Part shown: positions 5,659 to 14,927 of the stretch, piece by piece
Layout: every line of letters begins with the position of its first letter
How positions within the stretch are numbered: the stretch's first letter is position 1
NCBI GenBank assembly: GCA_003500135.1
Contig: DNTA01000156.1
Span: 1-18,967 of the forward strand
Length of the DNA: 18,967 nt
Direction: 5' to 3'
DNA from: Cytophagales bacterium
Lineage (GTDB): Bacteria > Bacteroidota > Bacteroidia > Cytophagales > Cyclobacteriaceae
Made by a program: the position numbers and the translations under genes
The notes under the pieces: model-generated
Databases searched by the model: none
Told to the model about the DNA's origin: nothing
The model's input: the letters and a program-made list of their open reading frames with translations, nothing else

Positions 5659-8613
5659 GTGCCAAACGAATATTTTGTTTACAGTATGAATCGAGCCTTA
5701 GATGAACTGCGCAATGAACTGAAGGGAAAGCTTTTTTATGATGAAACAATGCGTCGATTGTACGCTACAGATGCATCGGCCTATCGGGAAATGCCGCTTG
5801 CGGTAGCCATACCCGAAGACGAATCTGATATAGTGGCACTGGTAAAGTTTGCAAGGCAAAAAGGCGCCTCCCTGATCCCTCGAACGGCAGGAACTTCGCT
5901 GGCCGGACAGGTGGTAGGTAATGGGATAGTGGTAGATGTCTCAAAGCATTTCACAAAAATCCTGGAGGTTAATCAGGAAGAAAACTGGGTCAGACTACAG
6001 CCTGGGGTCATTCGCGATGATCTGAACAATTACCTCATGGATTTCGGGCTTTATTTCGGTCCGGAAACTTCAACGGCCAACCGGGCCATGTTAGGCGGTA
6101 TGGTGGGGAACAATTCCTGTGGCGCCAATTCTGTAGTATATGGCAGCACACGCGACCATTTACTGGAGGTGCGTGCAGTGTTAAGCGATGGATCAGTTGC
6201 CCATTTTGGCCCATTAGATAAAAATGAATTTCGAAAAAAGTGCGAAGGGGATCATTTGGAAGCAGCCATTTACCGGCAGGTAAAAGAAATGCTTGCCAAT
6301 GATGAAAATCGCAAGTCGATCAAAAATGGTTTTCCAAAACCAGATATCCCAAGGCGAAATACCGGCTATGCCGTAGATTTATTGATGGATGCCGAAGTTT
6401 TTGAAGAGAGTAATAAGCCCTTCAATTTCTGCAAACTTATTGCCGGCTCAGAGGGTACCCTGGCTTTTATTACTGAAATTAAAATTCATGTAGATCCTTT
6501 ACCGCCTTCTGAAACGGTACTGGTTTGCGCTCATTTCAATAACCTTTACGAATCTTTGGAGGCCACGCTTGTGGCATTGGAATTCAACCCACAGGCCGTT
6601 GAGTTAATGGATCATTATGTGCTGGAGCGCACCAAAACCAATATTGAACAGCGCAAAAACCGTTTTTTTGTCAAGGGAGACCCTGCAGCAATTTTGGTGG
6701 TTGATCTTTCGGATCATTCCTTAGAAAAAGCTGAGGAAAAAGCTAAAACGCTCATAAGCGCTTTTCAGAAAAAAAGCATGGGATATCACTATCCGATTGT
6801 TAAGGGCGCTGATAGCAAAAAGGTTTGGACACTACGAAAAGCCGGGCTCGGACTTCTTTCCAATATTCCCGGTGATGCCAAACCGGCCCCGGTTATTGAA
6901 GATACTGCCGTCGATGTTCGTGACCTGCCGGCCTATATAAAAGACTTTAATGAGATTTTGCGTAAGCATGACTTGTATTGCGTGCATTATGCCCATGCAG
7001 GTTCCGGGGAATTACATTTGAGACCAATACTCAACCTTAAAACGCAGGAAGGTACCCGGCTATTCCGTACCATTGCCGAGGAGATAGCATCGTTGGTAAA
7101 GAAATATAAAGGCTCGCTTAGTGGTGAGCACGGCGATGGCCGTTTAAGAGGTGAGTTTATTGAATTTATGGTTGGTGAATATAACTATCAGCTATTGCGG
7201 CAAATTAAAAAGATCTGGGATCCGGGCAATGTTTTCAATCCCAATAAAATTGTAGACACCTCACCAATGGATACCAGCCTGAGGTACACACCGGGCCAGG
7301 AAACACCACAATTTGATACGGCCTTTAGCTTCGAAAAAGAGAAAGGTATTTTACGCGCTGCTGAAATGTGCAATGGTTCAGGCGACTGTAGAAAAAGCCA
7401 CCTTAGCGGAGGAACGATGTGTCCCAGCTACATGGCTACAAAAGATGAAAAGGATACCACCCGGGCACGTGCTAATATTTTGCGGGAAATACTGACAAAT
7501 TCAGAAAAAGCCAATCGCTTTGATAGCGAAGCAATTAAAGAGGTGATGGACCTTTGTCTTTCATGTAAAGGCTGCACCGCCGAGTGCCCTTCCAATGTTG
7601 ATCTTGCGAAGTTGAAGGCGGAATTTACCTATCAATACTATAAAAGCCACAGCGTTCCGATGCGCACCCGCATGATTGCCAATATCAACAGCATGAATAA
7701 ACTGGCATCCATTGCTCCGGGGGCATACAATTTTCTCGTAAAAAATAAGGTTGCCTCTAGGGCTTTTAAGAAACTGACCGGGTTTGCAGAGGAAAGATCT
7801 TTGCCCGCTTTACATCGTATCCCGGTTAATAAATGGTATCGCAAAAATAAACAAGCGAATTTTGGATTTCCATTGACGCCAGACGCCCAAAAAGTCTATT
7901 TTTTCTGCGACGAGTTTACCAATTTCAACGATGCTCCCATTGGCATTACTGCCATTAAATTATTGGCAAAGCTGGGTTATGAGGTGGTCATTCCAAATCA
8001 TAGTGAAAGTGGACGCGCATTTATTTCCAAAGGTCTGCTTGACCGGGCGAAGAAATTGGCCATCAGGAATACTGATCAATTAGCCGGATTGAATGATGGG
8101 CCGATAATAGGGTTGGAGCCCTCCGCCATTTTAACCCTCAGGGATGAATATTCTGATCTCGTTCCGCGAGAAATGAAAGATAAAGCAGAAAAATTGGCGG
8201 AAAACACCTTTTTGATTGATGAATTTCTGGAAAGGGAATTGGAAGCCGGGAAAATCGCCAAAGATATTTTTACAAATAATAAAAAACTGATCAAACTTCA
8301 CGGGCACTGCCACCAAAAAGCATTGTCATCGGTGGTACCTACCAAAAAAATCCTTTCCATTCCTGAAAATTACGAAGTACAAATGATCCCGTCAGGATGT
8401 TGTGGCATGGCCGGATCCTTTGGTTATGAAAAAGAGCACTACAAAGTTTCAATGAAAATCGGGGAACTGGTATTGTTCCCAACAATAAGAAAGCAACCGG
8501 ATGAAGTAATCATTGCCGCACCAGGAACCAGCTGCCGTCATCAGATCGCAGATGGTACGGAAAGAAAAGCGCTACACCCGGTGGAAATATTATGGCAGGC
8601 GTTGATTTCCTAA
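5659..8613 (+). CDS. FAD-linked oxidase fused to Fe-S/CCG domain (D-lactate / D-2-hydroxyacid dehydrogenase family, YdiJ-like)
   Basis: The frame opened at GTG 5659 gives 984 aa; ATG 5686 (975 aa, MNRALDELRNEL) is probably the true start because the family's conserved N-terminus begins there. The FAD-binding PCMH-type domain spans about 45-280 (PRTAGTSLAGQ 74-84, GGMVGNNSCGANS 146-158, GSEGTLAFITE 263-273). The FAD-oxidase C-terminal domain spans about 285-535 (HYAHAGSGELHLRP 443-456, SGEHGDGRLRGEF 488-500). An Fe-S module follows, with Cys571, Cys577 and Cys588 (MCPSY) and CLSCKGCTAECPS (633-645). The C-terminal CCG-type part has HCHQ (882-885) and GCCG (912-915). Such fused proteins oxidise D-lactate, D-2-hydroxyglutarate or similar 2-hydroxyacids and pass electrons to the respiratory chain. 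The exact substrate is not readable. It stands alone between asnB and a bidirectional terminator. Confidence 0.88.
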   Translation: MPNEYFVYSMNRALDELRNELKGKLFYDETMRRLYATDASAYREMPLAVAIPEDESDIVALVKFARQKGASLIPRTAGTSLAGQVVGNGIVVDVSKHFTKILEVNQEENWVRLQPGVIRDDLNNYLMDFGLYFGPETSTANRAMLGGMVGNNSCGANSVVYGSTRDHLLEVRAVLSDGSVAHFGPLDKNEFRKKCEGDHLEAAIYRQVKEMLANDENRKSIKNGFPKPDIPRRNTGYAVDLLMDAEVFEESNKPFNFCKLIAGSEGTLAFITEIKIHVDPLPPSETVLVCAHFNNLYESLEATLVALEFNPQAVELMDHYVLERTKTNIEQRKNRFFVKGDPAAILVVDLSDHSLEKAEEKAKTLISAFQKKSMGYHYPIVKGADSKKVWTLRKAGLGLLSNIPGDAKPAPVIEDTAVDVRDLPAYIKDFNEILRKHDLYCVHYAHAGSGELHLRPILNLKTQEGTRLFRTIAEEIASLVKKYKGSLSGEHGDGRLRGEFIEFMVGEYNYQLLRQIKKIWDPGNVFNPNKIVDTSPMDTSLRYTPGQETPQFDTAFSFEKEKGILRAAEMCNGSGDCRKSHLSGGTMCPSYMATKDEKDTTRARANILREILTNSEKANRFDSEAIKEVMDLCLSCKGCTAECPSNVDLAKLKAEFTYQYYKSHSVPMRTRMIANINSMNKLASIAPGAYNFLVKNKVASRAFKKLTGFAEERSLPALHRIPVNKWYRKNKQANFGFPLTPDAQKVYFFCDEFTNFNDAPIGITAIKLLAKLGYEVVIPNHSESGRAFISKGLLDRAKKLAIRNTDQLAGLNDGPIIGLEPSAILTLRDEYSDLVPREMKDKAEKLAENTFLIDEFLERELEAGKIAKDIFTNNKKLIKLHGHCHQKALSSVVPTKKILSIPENYEVQMIPSGCCGMAGSFGYEKEHYKVSMKIGELVLFPTIRKQPDEVIIAAPGTSCRHQIADGTERKALHPVEILWQALIS

Positions 8614-8992
8614 TGCAAGGTTTAACCCGGTTTTAAACACTGCCTTACATGTTTTCAGCAATTATATACTCAATCGCCCCTTTAGGAAAATCAGCATTTT
8701 TGTAGAATGACATTCAATCAGATATCTTCAGGCTGATGGTAGATCATATGGCGCCATAAGGGTGTCTTCCCCTTGATTCACCATGTACATTAATCCCCAA
8801 AAAAAGTCGGTAACCCTTGTGCCGGCTTTTTTCATTTATGATGAGGCAATCGATTAGCGAGCATACTTGTCTGTCCTGATATGTATAAAAATACCATCTT
8901 CTTCAATAATGCCTGATATATTACATATGGCATCTTTTACAGTTACAAAACTTTCTGATGACCTTTAAACCGGACTTAGTAGGATAAAAACT
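8614..8992. other. 379-bp intergenic region between convergent genes, with terminator and possible coding relics
   Basis: No convincing gene is present. Besides the hairpin at 8800-8832 there is a 12-bp palindrome TATGGCGCCATA (8747-8758). On the minus strand two short open stretches lie in the same frame, 8854-8964 (36 codons, no start codon) and 8728-8835 (35 codons from ATG). They are separated by two in-frame stops. A 22-codon stretch at 8645-8713 is in another frame. Their composition looks protein-like, but they are too short to assign and could be remnants of a decayed gene or chance. Confidence 0.4.
8800..8832. terminator. Bidirectional Rho-independent terminator between convergent genes
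   Basis: AAAAAAGTCGG (8800-8810) pairs with CCGGCTTTTTT (8822-8832), with one G-T pair and an 11-nt loop. The A-tract/GC stem/T-tract form works in both directions, so it can end the FAD/Fe-S oxidase transcript from the left and the PIG-L transcript from the right. Confidence 0.8.
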
Positions 8993-11509
8993 TTATTGCT
9001 TTTGGCCGGAGCTCGTTTCCAGTGAAATGATATTGGCAATGATCCTGTATGCCCCGGGCACCCCGGCAGGAAGTTGCCTGAACCACGAATAGGCCGTATA
9101 GACATAATTACCTTTGCCATAAGGAGCCACAAGCAGGCCTCCGTTAAGCGGATCCTCTCCAGGGTCATGGCTCGAAAGTATCGCAGTGTAGTTGTCGTCC
9201 CATTCGATTGGGAAATACAAGCCACGTTCCTGTACCCAGCCATTGAAATCCGGCGTGGTGATCTGATTCGGTTGGTTCATAACAGGATGATTAGGCGCCA
9301 ATATTTCAACCGGGGCATCTTCAACACTCACCCTGCACTGTGATGACCGGCGAGTAAATTCTATCGGATACGGCATGGGGATATCTGCTTTCATTCCTAT
9401 GCGAATGTTATTGTATTGAACCACCAAATTGCCACCATTATTCACATATTCCAAAAGTGCATCATGATACTGCTGCAAGTATGGGAGGTTATTAAATGCC
9501 ATTATTCCCACTACAATGGCATCAAATTGACTAAAATCGGTTTGTTCCATATTGCTTTCATTCAGCATGGTTACTTCATATCCGATTTGTGCCAGGCTGG
9601 CTGCAACATCGTCGCCGGCACCTTCTATATAACCAATTTTAGTGTTTATCCCTTTATCCAGTTCAATTTTAACAATTTTTGACTGTGCGAAAGGATAGGT
9701 GTTTTTTACAGGAATATGAGGATAATCGATTACATAAACATCACGATTAAATACTTTGCCATCAACCACAGCCTGGGCTTCGAGAGTAGCATCGGAGGCA
9801 GAAGGTGGAGGTTGCAGGGTAAAAATAAAGGATTGTTCCTCTCCTTTCTGTCCCAGTTTAAAATTTTGTTTTTCAGGACTGGACTGCCAGCCTTCAGGAT
9901 GATTAAGCTGCAGCTGGCCCGATACCGAATCATGACCGGCTTTTACCGTTAATGTAATTTCCTTGTCTCCACCATTGGCAAACACATATGATTTTTCTGA
10001 AAGGCTTACAAAAACCGGTGGAATAATCTCGAGAGGCTCGTACTGCTCGCCCTTGATATGGTCATTCCATTTATACACTACCGGAAAATGATAGTTTAAA
10101 GTCTCACCTAGTACCTCAATCTTAAAGTCAACTTTTAAAGCTGGTTCACTCATAGTTTGACCGATTTTGTTCTGATCTGACACATTATACAATTCACCTT
10201 TCGATTGTTTCTCCAGCCAATAAGGTATGGTGTAGGGGGCGCCATCAGGTAATACAGCGGGCCATATAAGTTCTATACCGATGTTTTCTTCCAGGTTTCT
10301 TTGAAGCAATGTATCACTACGAAGTGTAGCAGAAGATAAGCCTGTTATTGTCGCCGGAATATCGGACCTGTTGATTACTTCCACGTGCAGGTAAACTGAA
10401 TCACCCGGTACAACGGACTTTTCATGGGTTACTGCTTCGAAATACAGGCCCATACATGCCTTTATCAATACATCTACTTCGCCGAGCTTCCTTTTTTTCC
10501 AAAATTCATTGGAAATGCTTTCAATTTCTTTTCTTAAATCAATTAAATCAGGGACTATTCCTGAGGGATTGCGAAAGTCAAATTTGCTCTTTATCCGGTT
10601 AACCTTTTCTTTAAGGAAGCTATATTCACTACCCAACCGGGACCAACTCATATCAATTCCTTCTGCTAAATCGCTTTTTGCCAACGTTCCATCGATCAAT
10701 TCCAGGTATTCGGGCTGGTAGCCACGACTGCTGCTTACACCAAAGCTCTGGCTTTTGTGCTGGCTGCGGCTTTCTGCGGCGATTTCAGAGTACGATTTGC
10801 CCAAAACGGGATTATAAGCCCCAATGTTTACGCTGATCACGCTGTCACTGTCATCTGTAATGTCCGGGTTCCACCACCTTCCTGTGTTCAGAAAAATCCT
10901 TTTGGGTTGCCAGGGCTCAACATACTTTAATTGTTCTGGAAAAGCATTGGGATCGGCTGCCAGTTTAAATGCTTCAATTGAAAGTATGGCCGAAGCCTGA
11001 TGTTGGCCGTGCCCGGCATTGCTATTGGGTGGGAAGCGGTTAATTATCACATCAGGTTTAAATTTTCGTATTACCCACACCACATCGGAAAGTAGTTCTT
11101 CCCGGCCCCATTTGGTAAAGGTTTCTTCGGAAGTTTTCGAGTAGCCAAAGTCTATAGCGCGTACGAAAAACTGCTGACCGCCATCAATTCCCCGCGCTGC
11201 AAGCAGCTCCTGGGTGCGAATCATACCGAGCTCTTCCCTGATTTCCGGGCCGATTGAATTTTGCCCCCCGTCACCTCGTGTTAACGAAAGATAGGCCGTA
11301 TACATTTTCCGGTCTTTTGACAGATAAGTGATCAGCCTGGTATTTTCATCGTCGGGGTGAGCGGCCATATACAAGGCTGTGCCGAGCACGTTGAGCTTAT
11401 CGAGCATCATTTCTATTTCCGATGCCGAATGACTTTGAGGACGTTGGCTAAAAGTTAAGGATGACAAAGTGAAAAGAAAGAAAAATAATAAGATCAGTAC
11501 TTTTCTCAT
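8993..11509 (-). CDS. Secreted PIG-L (LmbE-like) deacetylase-family protein with amidotransferase-like C-terminal domain
   Basis: The 838-aa protein starts with a signal peptide (1-21, cleavage after TFSQ likely). The PIG-L domain covers about 38-190 and has the zinc-binding motif AAHPDDEN (49-56: His51, Asp53, Asp54) and the distal histidine pair GHGQH (166-170). These are the residues used by MshB/LmbE N-acetylglucosamine-type deacetylases. A helical middle part (about 285-360) leads to a beta-rich region (360-600) with a NEW3-like repeat around NHPEGW (536-541). The C-terminal 620-830 resembles a class I glutamine amidotransferase/ThuA-type flavodoxin fold (INTKIGYIEGAGDDVAASL at 621-639; VVGIMAFNN at 666-674) without an obvious catalytic Cys. 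The protein would act outside the cytoplasmic membrane, probably on an acetylated sugar (inference). It is divergent from purU with 180 bp between. Confidence 0.85.
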   Translation of the reverse strand: MRKVLILLFFFLFTLSSLTFSQRPQSHSASEIEMMLDKLNVLGTALYMAAHPDDENTRLITYLSKDRKMYTAYLSLTRGDGGQNSIGPEIREELGMIRTQELLAARGIDGGQQFFVRAIDFGYSKTSEETFTKWGREELLSDVVWVIRKFKPDVIINRFPPNSNAGHGQHQASAILSIEAFKLAADPNAFPEQLKYVEPWQPKRIFLNTGRWWNPDITDDSDSVISVNIGAYNPVLGKSYSEIAAESRSQHKSQSFGVSSSRGYQPEYLELIDGTLAKSDLAEGIDMSWSRLGSEYSFLKEKVNRIKSKFDFRNPSGIVPDLIDLRKEIESISNEFWKKRKLGEVDVLIKACMGLYFEAVTHEKSVVPGDSVYLHVEVINRSDIPATITGLSSATLRSDTLLQRNLEENIGIELIWPAVLPDGAPYTIPYWLEKQSKGELYNVSDQNKIGQTMSEPALKVDFKIEVLGETLNYHFPVVYKWNDHIKGEQYEPLEIIPPVFVSLSEKSYVFANGGDKEITLTVKAGHDSVSGQLQLNHPEGWQSSPEKQNFKLGQKGEEQSFIFTLQPPPSASDATLEAQAVVDGKVFNRDVYVIDYPHIPVKNTYPFAQSKIVKIELDKGINTKIGYIEGAGDDVAASLAQIGYEVTMLNESNMEQTDFSQFDAIVVGIMAFNNLPYLQQYHDALLEYVNNGGNLVVQYNNIRIGMKADIPMPYPIEFTRRSSQCRVSVEDAPVEILAPNHPVMNQPNQITTPDFNGWVQERGLYFPIEWDDNYTAILSSHDPGEDPLNGGLLVAPYGKGNYVYTAYSWFRQLPAGVPGAYRIIANIISLETSSGQKQ

Positions 11510-11689
11510 AAGAATATTATTTCCGGATTTATGTTTTTGATATAACGCTCAAGGAGCATTTTTGTGAATGCGAAGTATAAAATTAGTTGGCAAAATAATA
11601 TCTTTTCGGTGAATCGCCTGTTTTTTAACCGATTTATCCGGTTTTTACACCTTTATGCTTAAATTGAATTAGGTAATCTCATAATCGCA

Positions 11690-12538
11690 ATGAACAAAGC
11701 AGGCCACCAGTTTTATGTACTGAAAATAGATTGTCCGGATGCCAAAGGGCTTGTCCACCAGATTTCTGGCATCTTTTATCACCACGGGTTAAATATGGTC
11801 GAAAATGAGGAATTCGTTGATATTGAAAACGGACATTTCTATATGCGTTCAGAGTTTGAAGGCCATATGGATCCTGTAAAGGTAGTGGAAGATTTACGGC
11901 AATCATTACCGGAAAAAGCAAATATTGAATTATCGGAAAAACATAAAAAGGACGTTGTTCTGTTGGTGACTAAGGAGTATCATTGCCTGGGTGATTTATT
12001 GGTCCGGCATTTTTTTAAAGATTTGCAGGCCAATATTCTGGCTGTTATTTCCAATCATCACGACCTGGGCGATTTTGTCCACAAATTTAATATTCCTTTC
12101 CATTTTATTTCAGCTGATAAGCTGGAACGATCGGAACATGAACAGGTTGTCAACGATACAATCACTAAATACAATCCTGAATTTTTGGTTCTGGCCAAAT
12201 ACATGCGCATTCTAACCCCGGACTTTATACATCGATATAAAAACCGAATTGTCAATATCCATCATTCTTTTTTACCGGCATTTGTTGGCGCCAAACCGTA
12301 TGTGCAGGCGCATGCCAGGGGCGTAAAAATGATTGGGGCAACCGCACATTTTGTTAATGAAAACCTGGATGAGGGCCCCATCATCGTACAGGAAGTAACC
12401 CAGGTGGACCATCAAATGGATGCCCGTCAATTAGCCAAATCCGGACGAGATATTGAAAAGATTGTACTGGCCCGGGCTCTTAAGCTTGTCTTCGACGACC
12501 GGGTATTTGTAAGCGACAACAAAACAATTATTCTGTAG
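11690..12538 (+). CDS. purU: Formyltetrahydrofolate deformylase
   Basis: The 282-aa protein has an N-terminal ACT domain (about 7-85, LKIDCPDAKGLVHQISGIF at 11-29) and a C-terminal formyltransferase-type catalytic domain (88-282). The catalytic region shows VNIHHSFLPAFVGAKPY (188-204) with Asn189, His191 and Ser193, then IGATAHFV (215-222) and DEGPII (227-232), which carries the catalytic Asp227. PurU hydrolyses 10-formyl-THF to formate and THF, supplying formate for PurT and balancing one-carbon pools; the ACT domain usually senses methionine/glycine. Length matches the family. A candidate promoter (TTTG 11536-11539, CATTTTTG 11557-11564, one mismatch, 17-bp spacing) is weak. It ends at a strong bidirectional terminator. 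Confidence 0.95.
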   Translation: MNKAGHQFYVLKIDCPDAKGLVHQISGIFYHHGLNMVENEEFVDIENGHFYMRSEFEGHMDPVKVVEDLRQSLPEKANIELSEKHKKDVVLLVTKEYHCLGDLLVRHFFKDLQANILAVISNHHDLGDFVHKFNIPFHFISADKLERSEHEQVVNDTITKYNPEFLVLAKYMRILTPDFIHRYKNRIVNIHHSFLPAFVGAKPYVQAHARGVKMIGATAHFVNENLDEGPIIVQEVTQVDHQMDARQLAKSGRDIEKIVLARALKLVFDDRVFVSDNKTIIL

Positions 12539-12572
12539 AAACTGCAAAAATTTTATGTTTTAAAAGAAATAA

Positions 12573-12609
12573 AAAAGGCTGCCCCGGGTTTCACACGAGG
12601 CAGCCTTTT
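12573..12609. terminator. Bidirectional Rho-independent terminator between purU and the S41 protease gene
   Basis: AAAAGGCTGCC (12573-12583) pairs perfectly with GGCAGCCTTTT (12599-12609) around a 15-nt loop. The A-tract and T-tract flanks let it terminate purU from the left and the rpmH-rnpA-protease transcript from the right; it lies only 17 bp past the protease stop. Confidence 0.92.
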
Positions 12610-12626
12610 AGTGTTTTTTCGGAGTG

Positions 12627-14315
12627 TTATTCCGTGGCTTTAGCCAATATCTCCTTGTACCCTCCGTTATTTCTTAAAACTTCTATTGCCGCCTGAAGCT
12701 GTGGATCATTGTCAAATGATGCTTCTACCATTCCATCCCTCAGGTAATACCTCGAAGCTATTTCGCTTTCAAGTATTTCCTTTATTTCCGCTTTAAACTG
12801 TTTAAGATCTTGTTCTTTATTATGAAAAACCTGGGTTTTCAAAATCTCTATCTCATCCTGAATATCGCTGTAGTATTTTTCTTTTTTGGCATATTCCGTC
12901 AAAGATTCGATGGTTTTTTCTACCCTGGTGGTATAATCGTACTCTTTATCAGACAACCAGTCAACAAACTCATTGTATTCCTCTGCCGTAATTGTGAAAT
13001 CAGCGGCATCGCCAATGTTTTCGTGCTCATAATAATACATGGTTGCATAATCGAATATCAATCCTCTCGCTATCAGGCTTGCTGTGATAGGCGCGAGGTT
13101 TTGAGGTTTAACCTCCAGGTCAGGATCTATTCCACCACCGTCATATACTAGGCGACCATTGGTAGTTTCAAATTCCGACTTCAATGAATCCGCCACTTTA
13201 CCTATGCTTCCATCTTCATTGCGATCGCTGTAATTGATGGCCTGAATACAACGTCCGCTTGGAATATAGTATTTCGCTGTGGTAACCTTGAGCTGTGAAT
13301 TATAAGTCAGTGGCCTTGTTGCCTGAACCAGGCCTTTTCCAAAAGTTTTTTCTCCAACCAGTACACCTCGGTCATAATCCTGAATAACACCTGATACAAT
13401 TTCAGCAGCGGAAGCGCTTCTACTGCTTGTTAAAACAGCAACAGGTATCTCTTCATCTGTAGAACTATTCAGGGTGTTGTAGGTTTTGTTCCAATCGGTT
13501 ACCTTACCCTTGGTACTTACTACTTCCTTACCTTTAGGAATAAATACATTGCTGACGTTCACAGCTTCCATCAATAAACCGCCCGGGTTATCCCGCAGGT
13601 CAAGAATGATCTTTTTGGCGCCTTCGTTTTTAAGCTCATTGAGGGCATTGGATACTTCTTTGCCCGCTCCTGTTGTGAAGTCTGATAGTTTAATATATCC
13701 TACTTCATCATCAACAAAGCCATAGTAAGGCACATTGTCTATAGTGATTTTCTCACGCTTTAGAGTAATTTCAATGGGCTCGATCACCCCGAATCTCTTA
13801 ACGGTTATGGTCAGGTCAGTTTTTGCCTGTCCCTTGAGCAATTGACTTATATCAGAAGTATTTTTATCGGTTACATCCACACCATCAACTTCTAGTATTT
13901 CATCCCCGATCTTTAATCCCGATTCATTAGCCGGAAAGCCTTCATATGGCATAAGAATCATGTTCTTACCGTTCATTCTTCCGATCAATGCACCAATTCC
14001 ACCATATTGGCCGGTGGTCATAGTTCGATAGTCTTCTATATCATCTTCAGGGATATAATTCGTGTAGGGGTCTAGGGAGGCCAGCATCGCATCTATGCCT
14101 GTTTTGATCAGTTGATTAGGGTTTACCTCATCAACATAATACGCGTTTACTTCTTTGAAAAGTGTAGCAAAGATGTCAAGGTTCTTTGTGATCTCGAAGT
14201 ACCTCTCATTTGGAGTAGTAAAGTTGAGTGACAGGGCAATTAAAACTGTTAATCCCGCACCTGCCATAAAATAGCTAATTTTCTTTCTGCGCATAGTCCG
14301 TACTATTGTTTTCAC
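12627..14315 (-). CDS. S41 family C-terminal processing peptidase (CtpA/Prc-like)
   Basis: The protein is 562 aa from ATG 14315; Met8 (ATG 14294, MRRKKISYF) is an equally plausible start. A signal anchor lies at about 13-31. A PDZ domain follows (about 90-175, with GQYGGIGALIGRMNGK at 102-117 and SGLKIGDEILEVDG at 132-145). The S41 core contains VGYIKLSDFTTG (205-216), ILDLRDNPGGLL (237-248) and the catalytic dyad Ser302 (SRSASAAE) and Lys327 (TFGKG), with Gln331 as in CtpB. The tail (about 440-562) is helical and charged. Such proteases cut exported proteins from their C-termini in the periplasm. The start overlaps the end of rnpA by 41 bp (20 bp for Met8), so the two are probably co-transcribed. 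Confidence 0.93.
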   Translation of the reverse strand: MKTIVRTMRRKKISYFMAGAGLTVLIALSLNFTTPNERYFEITKNLDIFATLFKEVNAYYVDEVNPNQLIKTGIDAMLASLDPYTNYIPEDDIEDYRTMTTGQYGGIGALIGRMNGKNMILMPYEGFPANESGLKIGDEILEVDGVDVTDKNTSDISQLLKGQAKTDLTITVKRFGVIEPIEITLKREKITIDNVPYYGFVDDEVGYIKLSDFTTGAGKEVSNALNELKNEGAKKIILDLRDNPGGLLMEAVNVSNVFIPKGKEVVSTKGKVTDWNKTYNTLNSSTDEEIPVAVLTSSRSASAAEIVSGVIQDYDRGVLVGEKTFGKGLVQATRPLTYNSQLKVTTAKYYIPSGRCIQAINYSDRNEDGSIGKVADSLKSEFETTNGRLVYDGGGIDPDLEVKPQNLAPITASLIARGLIFDYATMYYYEHENIGDAADFTITAEEYNEFVDWLSDKEYDYTTRVEKTIESLTEYAKKEKYYSDIQDEIEILKTQVFHNKEQDLKQFKAEIKEILESEIASRYYLRDGMVEASFDNDPQLQAAIEVLRNNGGYKEILAKATE

Positions 14316-14694
14316 TGATGTTATTCAAACGTACCAGTGCCTTGTTTAGTTTATTTTTCAGGAAATTAAATTCTGGTATGTCCTTGCTAATGTACACAAA
14401 AGCAAGATAACAAGACAAATTTTGATTGGGGTATTGCAGCTGATGTTTTTGTTGGCGGTAGCATTCCCGCATGCGCCGTTTGATCAAATTGCGCGTAACG
14501 GCTTTTTTATGATTGCGCTTCGAAACGGAAAACAACACTTTTACCGGCGTATTTTCCTTAACGGGCAGATAAAACACCTTGAAAGGATATAAAAAAAAAG
14601 AGGAACCATTCTCGAACAGTTCCTGAATCTCCTTTTTTCTGTTTAGAATTTCGTGCTTTCTAAGGAAATATCGTACGTTGGCCGTGTTGCCCAT
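14275..14694 (-). CDS. rnpA: Ribonuclease P protein component
   Basis: The 139-aa protein binds the RNase P RNA for tRNA 5' maturation. It has the family N-terminal pattern LRKHEILNRKKEIQELFENG (11-30), a central VKVLFSVSKR strand (51-60) and the RNR signature KKAVTRNLIKRRMRE (63-77) that contacts the RNA. The C-terminus is 20-25 residues longer than short bacterial forms and Asn-rich, as is common in Bacteroidota. It lies 31 bp downstream of rpmH, the conserved rpmH-rnpA arrangement, and overlaps the protease start. Confidence 0.95.
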   Translation of the reverse strand: MGNTANVRYFLRKHEILNRKKEIQELFENGSSFFLYPFKVFYLPVKENTPVKVLFSVSKRNHKKAVTRNLIKRRMRECYRQQKHQLQYPNQNLSCYLAFVYISKDIPEFNFLKNKLNKALVRLNNISENNSTDYAQKEN

Positions 14695-14725
14695 AAGCTT
14701 TTTAACACGCCACCGGTTCCTTCAA

Positions 14726-14884
14726 TTATCTTTTACCGCGCTTCTCGTCAGATACAGACAGCTTTTTTCTTCCTTTGGCTCTTCTGGATGAAATTACCGA
14801 TCTGCCCGATGTCGAAGACATTCTAGATCTGAAACCGTGCTTGTTCTTTCTTTTTCTTACTGATGGTTGAAAAGTCCTTTTCAT
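14726..14884 (-). CDS. rpmH: 50S ribosomal protein L34
   Basis: A 52-codon frame starts at ATG 14884-14882 and stops at TAA 14728-14726. The protein begins [19 protein letters not shown] (1-19), the hallmark L34 start, then carries a Ser/Arg-rich middle (20-35) and the typical ARG-like basic segment [19 protein letters not shown] (34-52). L34 is a small basic protein of the large ribosomal subunit. Length fits the Bacteroidota form (about 50-53 aa). The frame is short, and its promoter sits 44-74 bp upstream. Confidence 0.96.
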   Translation of the reverse strand: MKRTFQPSVRKRKNKHGFRSRMSSTSGRSVISSRRAKGRKKLSVSDEKRGKR

Positions 14885-14927
14885 CACAAGTATATTTAGT
14901 TTCTTCTGTCCCTTTTCTAATGGCCTG

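Noticed and set aside
8728..8835. 35-aa minus-strand small ORF (MKKAGTRVTDFF...)
   Set aside because: Its first codons form one arm of a strong bidirectional terminator and no homology can be claimed, so it is not listed as a gene.
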